Below are positions 58,173 through 64,000 of a stretch of DNA of 64,000 nt, piece after piece. Position numbers and translations under genes: made by a program. The notes below the pieces were generated by a model that worked only from the letters and a program-made list of their open reading frames with translations, ran no database searches and was not told where the DNA came from. Numbering within the stretch: the first letter of the stretch is position 1; each line of letters begins with the position of its first letter. The stretch is from Lepraria neglecta (taxonomy: Eukaryota; Ascomycota; Lecanoromycetes; Lecanorales; Stereocaulaceae), in assembly GCA_033220425.1 (NCBI GenBank), contig CM065646.1, forward strand, positions 2,611,501 to 2,675,500, read 5' to 3'.

Positions 58173-59277
58173 CTAGTCTAATGGTAAAATTGCCTCCACA
58201 GGACCCGCCGGCACAACAGTCTGCTTCAAAGTATACGTGTACCCCTCTTTGATAGGTACAAAGTGCGTCGTACCTCGAAAGGCACCTCCGTTGGTTTCTT
58301 CACTCGTATCCCAGTAAAGCCTCCTAAGCCATTTGTGCAATCTCGGATAATCGTAGCGGATCATCTTCAGATTGCACTTGAAAAGTGTGAAATACGCCGC
58401 GTCAAACCGAGCGATGGTAGTATACAGCCTGATGTCCGCCTCCGTGATATGATCGCCGAATAAGTAGGGCGTCTGATTGGCGGCAAAGTGTGACTCCAGA
58501 CGGTCGAGCGACTCAAAAAGTGCATATACGTTGGTGTTGTATGCCTCCTGAGTGGACGCAAAGCCGCACTTGTAAACTCCGTTGTTTATTGTATTATACA
58601 CCCATTCGTTCATGGCTTCAATCTCTATCAACTTGTCGCTGGGAAGAAGCGGCTTGGATGTCTCACGTAAAGATGGATCGATGAAGGCGTCGAAGGCAGT
58701 GAAGAACATACGGATGATCTCTGAGGACTCGTTACTGACGATTGTCTCGCGTTTGCGATCCCACAGAGCGGGGACTGTGTAGCGGCCCTCGTAGGTCGGG
58801 TCGGCTTTATGGTAGAGTTGGGAGTGCTTTGTGAAGCCATAGAGAGGGTCGCATGGCTCGGAACCCTCTGAACCATCGTAAACCCTGGAGCCTGTTCAGA
58901 CGCAAAGACTCAGAAGTTTGGAAGAATCGTGGAGCCATCTTACCAGCCCTCAGGTGTGCGCACGTAGCCCATCACCACAACTTGGATGACATCCTGTAAT
59001 CCTTTGAGCTTGTGCACGATGTTAGTGCGATGTGCCCTACGTGCTTGTCAGCCACATTCAAGTCTATATACAAAGTCATGGAGCCAACTCACCAAGGACA
59101 TCCCAGATTCAGATACAGCACGTATCTTCCCTTTTCCGCTGGGAATTCTGCCTCTGGGTCTGCGCTAACCCAATTACGGAATTGGCTTGGCTTCCTCCTG
59201 TAGTGGCCGTCCTTGTCCGCTGCGTTGAAGACCACTTCTTTCGGGTCTTTGCTTTCTGCTTCTGCTTTACTTGCCAT
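58173..59277 (-). CDS. S-glutathionyl-hydroquinone reductase (Xi-class GST, ECM4/GTO-like)
   Basis: Predicted 329-aa enzyme that removes glutathione from glutathionyl-hydroquinones, a thiol-dependent GST-fold reductase. Exons on minus 59277-59093, 59036-58944, 58884-58173, all in phase. Thioredoxin-like N-domain with catalytic Cys60 in NLGCPWAHR (the motif is created across the first splice). Then VVVMGYVRTPEGW, DPLYGFTKHSQLYHKADPTY, EGRYTVPALWDRKRETIVSN, ESSEIIRMFFTAFD. The all-helical C-domain has NEWVYNTINNGVYKCGFAST and PYLFGDHITEADIRLYTTIA with the conserved Tyr/Arg pattern of the family. Length and motif order match ECM4/YqjG. Divergent from the APH-family gene. Confidence 0.93.
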
Positions 59278-59883
59278 GATGAATCTTAGAGATTGGCACG
59301 AACTGTCTGAGCACTGCTTTTTCTTCTACTTCGAGATGGATGTGCCTGCGGCGTGCAACCCTTGAGTCTTGCGGCAGCCTAGGAATGGGTACGTGATTTC
59401 TGCATTAAGGCTGTCAAAGAGAGGCTCAGCGGCTAGTCAGTCTGGTGGGGGACGTCTGTGCGATGATCTTAACAACACAGACAGCTCAGCTCCAGCACAT
59501 TTCCGCACCTTAGATTTGCTGCACAAATCTAAAATACAGCACGCGTTTACTAGGGAGGTTTCTTAAATCCGTTTCAGGAATGAGCCTAATTGATTACGTA
59601 GCATGACCTGAAAGTCGCGTCCCCAATGCCACACCCCCTCCAGGTTACCCGTTTCGGAAGGCCCTGTAGATCACGAATATCAAACCTCCAAGATCCCTAC
59701 ACTTTAGTATTTAGTTATCACGTCCCCTGATCAGCTTCTCTTCTAGCCCTCACGCCTCCTTGCTGGGGAATTTTCTCTTCGCCAACCGTTATCAAAGGCT
59801 AGGCTGAGTCTTTGAATTGCTCTGTTGCCCTGGCCTTTCCGTGGGAGCACCACCTGGACGCGGATAGATCACATGCGTCCAAC
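59278..59883. promoter_or_regulatory. Divergent promoter region
   Basis: 606 bp between the hydroquinone reductase (minus) and the APH-family kinase (plus). A short frame at 59369-59566 is not supported. No repeat seen. Confidence 0.4.
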
Positions 59884-60747
59884 ATGCCTTCACGACAATA
59901 TCCTACAGACGTGGAGACAAAGGACCCTCCTACTACAAGATCAACGGACTCGAAGCCGATTAATGCCACATGGGTACGCCGCTTCGGCACTCTCGCCGCC
60001 GTCGCACTCCTCAAACGCGTCCGGCCCCGCAAAGGCACCATCCTCGTGTTATCTCACCGACTCTGTATTAAATACGGAGATCGGGTGGACCTTTCAGAAG
60101 CCTCCGCGATGCATTTCATCGCCCAGCACACCTCTATTCCGGTTCCTAAAGTCCACTGCGCCTTCGCTCACCGCGACAACACTTACATCGTGATGGAGCA
60201 TATTGATGGCGAGATGATCGCGCAGGGATGGATGTCCCGAAGCGACGAGTCGAAAGCCAAGATCCATTCCCAGCTAAAGGAGTTCATCCACGAGATGCGA
60301 CGGATTCCGCCTCCGCGATCTGGTGTTGCAAATGTCGATGGCGGATCGCTGTTCGATCCTCGGATATCGGTCCCTACGTGGCGATTTGGACCGTTCACAT
60401 CCATCCAGGCGTTCCATGAATTCTTACATGATGGCTTGAGGCCTGGTCCTATCATGCCCCCCGGAGTCAACGATCTCATCGCTCAGCATGAAGGGCCTTG
60501 GCCGCCGCCTACTTTCACTCACGGAGATCTCAGCAGCCTAAACATTCTCGCCAAGGGAGACCAGGTCGTCGGTATCGTGGACTGGGAGACTGCCGGCTGG
60601 TTCCCGTCATATTGGGAGTATACCACTGCCTGCCAGGTGAATCCACAAAACTCGTTCTGGATAGGGGAGATCGACAAATTTCTGGACCGTTTTCCGGCAG
60701 AACAAGCTATGGAGAAGATTCGACAAAAGTATTTTGGTGACTTCTAA
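59884..60747 (+). CDS. APH-family (aminoglycoside phosphotransferase-like) kinase
   Basis: Predicted 287-aa single-exon protein of the protein-kinase-like fold used by aminoglycoside, choline and homoserine kinases; large fungal expansions exist, mostly of unknown substrate. The nucleotide-binding lobe carries LSHRLCIKYGDRVDLSEASA and IPVPKVHCAFAHRDNTYIVM. The catalytic loop is H213-G-D215 ... N220 (THGDLSSLNIL), and the metal-binding motif is D233 in GIVDWETAGWFPSYWEY, the usual fungal pattern. Catalytic residues are intact. The open frame starts at a TTG further up; the first in-frame ATG is 59884 (MPSRQYPTD). Fungal paralogues of this type are not known to give antibiotic resistance; the natural substrate is unknown. 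Convergent with the next gene, 46 bp apart. Confidence 0.88.
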   Translation: MPSRQYPTDVETKDPPTTRSTDSKPINATWVRRFGTLAAVALLKRVRPRKGTILVLSHRLCIKYGDRVDLSEASAMHFIAQHTSIPVPKVHCAFAHRDNTYIVMEHIDGEMIAQGWMSRSDESKAKIHSQLKEFIHEMRRIPPPRSGVANVDGGSLFDPRISVPTWRFGPFTSIQAFHEFLHDGLRPGPIMPPGVNDLIAQHEGPWPPPTFTHGDLSSLNILAKGDQVVGIVDWETAGWFPSYWEYTTACQVNPQNSFWIGEIDKFLDRFPAEQAMEKIRQKYFGDF

Positions 60748-60793
60748 GGGACTATCTCAATAGAGGCCAGTGGCTTTGACGCTTGTCATGCCA

Positions 60794-61415
60794 TCATACT
60801 ATCGTCTCCTTCCCCTCAATCAAATCATATGTTGGGGCCTTGCTTGAATCATATGAGCCCTGCCCATCAAAGCGGTGCTGATCCTTCTTTCTCTGGCAGT
60901 ACTTCATTGTCTCGTCACGCACTCTCTCCCATTCAAGGACACTTCTACCTATGGCTTTTCCATCGGCTTTGAGTCCTTCCAGCACCTCCTTGACCCAAAT
61001 CACGCAGTTCCAACCTGGCTGGCCTTGTCCGATAGGTGTGTTGCGAAGCACATGAACCAGCCGCGTCTTATCCTTGACTTTCCCAATCATGATGCGAACG
61101 AGGAGCATGCCTGTTGGCGCAAGAGGGATGTCCTGTTCATCGAAAAACCACTGTGTTCCGCTTGGAGTTACCCTCTCTTTGGCGTGATATCGCATGCCGC
61201 GACGCCGATCGTCCTCGAGTTTCGGTCCGACTAAAATAGCCCAGTGATACCTAGCCATGAGTTCGCATTAGTGAGCCGTCACCACCGTGTCCACGGCTTC
61301 CTACGATATAGGGTAAGCCGATTATCGTGACGTACGTGTCTTCCCTGCCCGGCATCTCAGGGGCACCGCCACGAACATAGAGCGCGATGTAGACGCGATC
61401 TTTGTTGGGAGCCAT
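60794..61415 (-). CDS. Conserved ascomycete protein of unknown function
   Basis: Predicted 178-aa protein. Exons on minus 61415-61336 and 61250-60794; splicing yields VYIALYVRGGAPEMPGREDT followed by YHWAILVGPKLED. The pattern of YHWAILVGPK near the N-terminus, MLLVRIMIGKV in the middle, NCVIWVKEVLEGL and a C-terminal acidic end is one I associate with a small fungal family lacking a known role. Histidine in YHWA, Cys in GWNCVIWV and the NTPIGQGQPGWNC context are suggestive of a papain-like or NlpC-like fold (Cys/His pair), but the order H before C is reversed from the usual, so I do not assert enzyme activity. Confidence 0.65.
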
Positions 61416-61930
61416 TGTTGAGGAGTGATTTAGAACTTGAATGCTTTCGTAGGGTTTGAGCGCTCTTGGGACGCATAGAAGGGTTCACCCCCCAGCCGAT
61501 CACCCTACCCAACCGATCAGCCCTATAGGGCTGACTACCGAACACAGTACTGAAGATTTATATTTTATTGCAGATATCGACGTTTTATACCTTACCGAGT
61601 CGCTATATACATATATACGCCTTACGAGGCTGTCGAGTACGTTGCCTACGGCCTAATGGCTGTCTAATAGGGTTGCTGCTCTGTTCCTTAGCTCGCTGCT
61701 GTCGCCTTGCGAGCTCCGTATTCGTTGGTAACTAATAAGCTTTCGTAAAGGAGTTGCTGAGGTCTCTAGGGCTCGTATAGCTGGTAACCGTATCTTCGGC
61801 GCTCGCCTTGCTGGTATATGTGGGGCGTATATCGCTGGCGGCGCTAGGGTATATATTGTTGGCGGCGCTAGGGTCTATAATCATGACAACACATTCATCC
61901 TCAGTGGCTGCTAAGTGAGCCACGGATTTA
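61416..61930. other. Relic DNA, unclassified
   Basis: About 500 bp with TA-rich runs and a short minus-strand frame (61923-61732: VVMIIDPSAANNIYPSAASD) of transposon-relic character. It separates an intact gene from a 5'-truncated pseudogene, so it may mark an insertion or deletion. Family not determined. Confidence 0.35.
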
Positions 61931-63738
61931 CTACATCTTCAGTCCTTCGGAGCGCAAACGGGACCGGAAACAATTTGCTCCCTTAGTGGGATGGTCCCCA
62001 CTAACGACGATGAGCGTGGAGCTTCTGAAGAAATATGCCATCTCCTTGGTGGTTTGCCCTTGGCCATTGCGCAAATCAGCGAGTTCATCCGTAATCGTGG
62101 CTACTCTTACGAGGAGTTCCTCACCATCTTCCGCCACTCTTCGGCAAAAATCCATGCTCGAGGAGAGACGCCGGTTGAGTATAATCATACCCTTAGTACT
62201 GTCTGGGACATATCACTGTAGAAGCTTTCCCGTGACGCCAGCGTGTTGCAAAGCCTTCTTGCTTTCTTTGACCCGGATAAAATCGAGAAACGTCTCCTGA
62301 AAATCCCCAATGCCAGCTTAACGCCTGAGCGCTTGCAATTTTTGACGGATGACTTTGAGTACGAGTCAAACCCCAAAAGCTATGTTGTGCTCCATGAAAG
62401 CTAACGCCCCGCAGATTCGGTGAAGCTACCGGTGAACTTATCATATTATCTCTTGTGAATCGAGCCTCGGCGACTAAAGTCTCTCTCCGTCCATCGATTA
62501 GTGCAAAACGCCGTTTTCGCACGGATACCGCAAGATGAGATTCAAGAACTTCTCGACTCCACAATCACTTTATTGTCCAATGGCTTTCAGAACACCTGGA
62601 AGGAGTTGGGGGTATATCAAGGTCACGGCTTTTCGGCATGGGAGATCTGTGGCGAGGTCTTACCCCATGTCAGCTCGCTGATCGAGCTTGTCAAAAGACA
62701 CAAGCTCAAGGCCAGTGAACCTGAATCTTTTGCAGAGCTGGTCTTTCGAGCAGGAAAGTGAGTTCTCACCACTAAGCGACCATTCGCAGACTTGGCACCA
62801 AATAAGAGGTTACATCAGAAACACTAATCACACTGCTAATTAGTTACCTTTGGGAACGGGATCAAGCAATTGCAGCTCGCTCGTTCCTCAAGTTCGGCCT
62901 GTCTTTGGATATCGATCGCGAAGGAGAGATGTGCAACCGAGCTGTCAGATTGCTTGGCAACATTCTCATAGATCTAGCGCAGCCACCGTGCTGCATTAGA
63001 AGCTTTTCAAGAAACATTGGCATTACGATTGAAATTGGTTTTACCAGATGATCCTATAATCGCCAATGTTTATGACAGTATTGCTTGTAGTTACACCGAG
63101 ATGGACAACGCCAACAAGGCACTCGAGTATCTTGACATGGCTAATGAGATCCATCTAGCCTGTGACCCTAAAGGCATGTCGAGGACGAAGGCATGCTATG
63201 CCATGGCTATATGCGAACTAAGGACTACGACAGAGCATTGAGCGCTTTGGAAGACTGCTGGCACTTACAGAATCGCACTCACGAATCGATCATGACATCG
63301 AAATACCCCGAACATAGCGGCGACATTCTGCTTTTAGCTCGCATTTGCTACGGTCAGGGTGACCTACCAACTGCTCTTGAACTAACCTCGAAGTGCATTA
63401 CAATGCGTAAGGGTGTCCTGGGCAACAAAGGTCCAAGAGTAGCTGACTCAATGTTTTTCGTTGCTACTATGCTACGGGAAACAGGCAAAGAAGCAGCGGC
63501 TGCGCAGCTGCTAAGGGAGATCGTACACATGAGCCTGGGTGTAAAAGAAATGGAAGCGCATTTAGCAAGGGCGCTGTGGAATTTGGGCAACGCGGAAGAA
63601 GCGACTTGTAATCGGGACGAAGCAAAGGATCTGAAGGCCAGAGCTAAAGCTACGAGGGTGCAGATTGAAGGCAGAGAGTCTGAAGACGAGGATACTGATG
63701 AAGGTTTTCATAGGCTGGTTACCTTCTTTTTGTGGTAG
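61931..63738 (+). pseudogene. 5'-truncated NB-ARC/TPR (NLR) pseudogene
   Basis: Fungal NLR proteins are STAND NTPases linked to non-self recognition. The remnant starts in the C-terminal half of the NB-ARC module: GASEEICHLLGGLPLAIAQI (the GLPLA motif), RNRGYSYEEFLTIFRHSSAK, EYNHTLSTVWDISL, then a TAG followed in frame by KLSRDASVLQSLLAFFDPDK and LTPERLQFLTDDFEY. Beyond that the frame changes around 62410-62490, giving LSVHRLVQNAVFARIPQDEI and then, across a preserved intron (about 62759-62843), NYLWERDQAIAARSFLKFGL. TPR-like helices follow (VYDSIACSYTEMDNANKALE, DYDRALSALEDCWHLQ, ADSMFFVATMLRETGKEAAA). No P-loop or effector domain lies upstream. I count one in-frame stop and about three frame changes, so it is a pseudogene, although an intron could explain one. 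Confidence 0.75.
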
Positions 63739-64000
63739 TATGACGCTACGAAGTCCAACAATTAACAATCGACACTACAGAATTTAACTGTCTCTTCTTT
63801 TAGATTTTGGTTATATTATTGCCCTTTCCCTTTGAACATGAACGTCACTTCTACTGGTGCAAGCCCACATTTGTATTAGTCCTCGCTAATTATAACGCGA
63901 GTAGTCGAGTTCCGGAGCCTTCCTTGTACCGGAGCCCTGAGCATTTGATGAAATTTGGACGTTTTATGAGACTTATTGAGTTGATCGATTATCTAAGAAG

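Noticed and set aside
59884-60747. Reading the APH-family gene as an antibiotic-resistance gene
   Set aside because: Fungal APH-fold kinases are a large family of mostly unknown substrate; only the fold and catalytic motifs are seen.

Overview
The window is nuclear DNA of a filamentous ascomycete (Pezizomycotina). The evidence is short spliceosomal introns with GTAxGT/GTGAGT donors, CTAAC/CTGAC branch sites and YAG acceptors, 1-8 exons per gene, and many fungal-specific families (CSF1, a Whi5/Nrm1-like repressor, PSP1, Hul4-type HECT ligase, GEP3, mL61, fungal APH and NLR families). I cannot fix the class from sequence alone. Exon boundaries below were worked out by hand from splice signals and reading-frame closure; every multi-exon model I give closes in frame.

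Layout. 1-20 kb: 5' end of translation elongation factor 2 (minus, cut by the window edge), the giant bridge-like lipid transfer protein CSF1 (minus, about 3,261 aa), a TMEM184/DUF300 membrane protein (plus), a Whi5/Nrm1-like G1/S repressor (plus), a small free-standing ubiquitin-like protein, an orphan exon and a cysteine-rich secreted protein. 20-25.8 kb: a gene-poor accessory block with a 220-bp hairpin (MITE-like) element and a 1.75-kb complex of nested inverted repeats around a 34-bp minisatellite. 25.9-31.4 kb: a RasGEF with an N-terminal Ras-like P-loop domain, a HIT zinc-finger protein, and the Fe-S scaffold NFU1. 34-44.4 kb: PSP1 with a long leader, an unknown conserved protein, ribosomal protein eL15, and a Hul4-like HECT ubiquitin ligase. 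45-55.4 kb: a dense housekeeping block: M20 carbamoylase/amidohydrolase, ribosomal protein eS10 (initiator codon split by an intron), splicing factor SDE2, mitochondrial YqeH-type GTPase GEP3, mitoribosomal mL61, cytochrome oxidase subunit COX12 and a Dabb-domain protein. 55.6-64 kb: a second accessory block with a decayed membrane-anchored protein gene, AT-rich relic DNA, a glutathionyl-hydroquinone reductase, an APH-family kinase, a conserved unknown protein, more relic DNA and a 5'-truncated NB-ARC/TPR (NLR) pseudogene.

How the genes fit together. Most intact genes serve translation (eEF2, eL15, eS10), mitochondria (NFU1, GEP3, mL61, COX12), ubiquitin biology (HECT ligase, SDE2 with a processed ubiquitin fold, the small Ubl protein), or RNA/snoRNP and splicing (HIT finger, SDE2). 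They are not an operon or a metabolic cluster; several share divergent promoters (CSF1/TMEM184, HIT/NFU1, eS10/SDE2, hydroquinone reductase/APH). I did not find a convincing new multi-gene system. The most unusual items are the nested inverted-repeat/minisatellite structure at 21.2-23.0 kb, the 220-bp hairpin at 20.7 kb, the split start codon of eS10, the free-standing ubiquitin-like protein, and the decayed NLR and membrane-protein genes.
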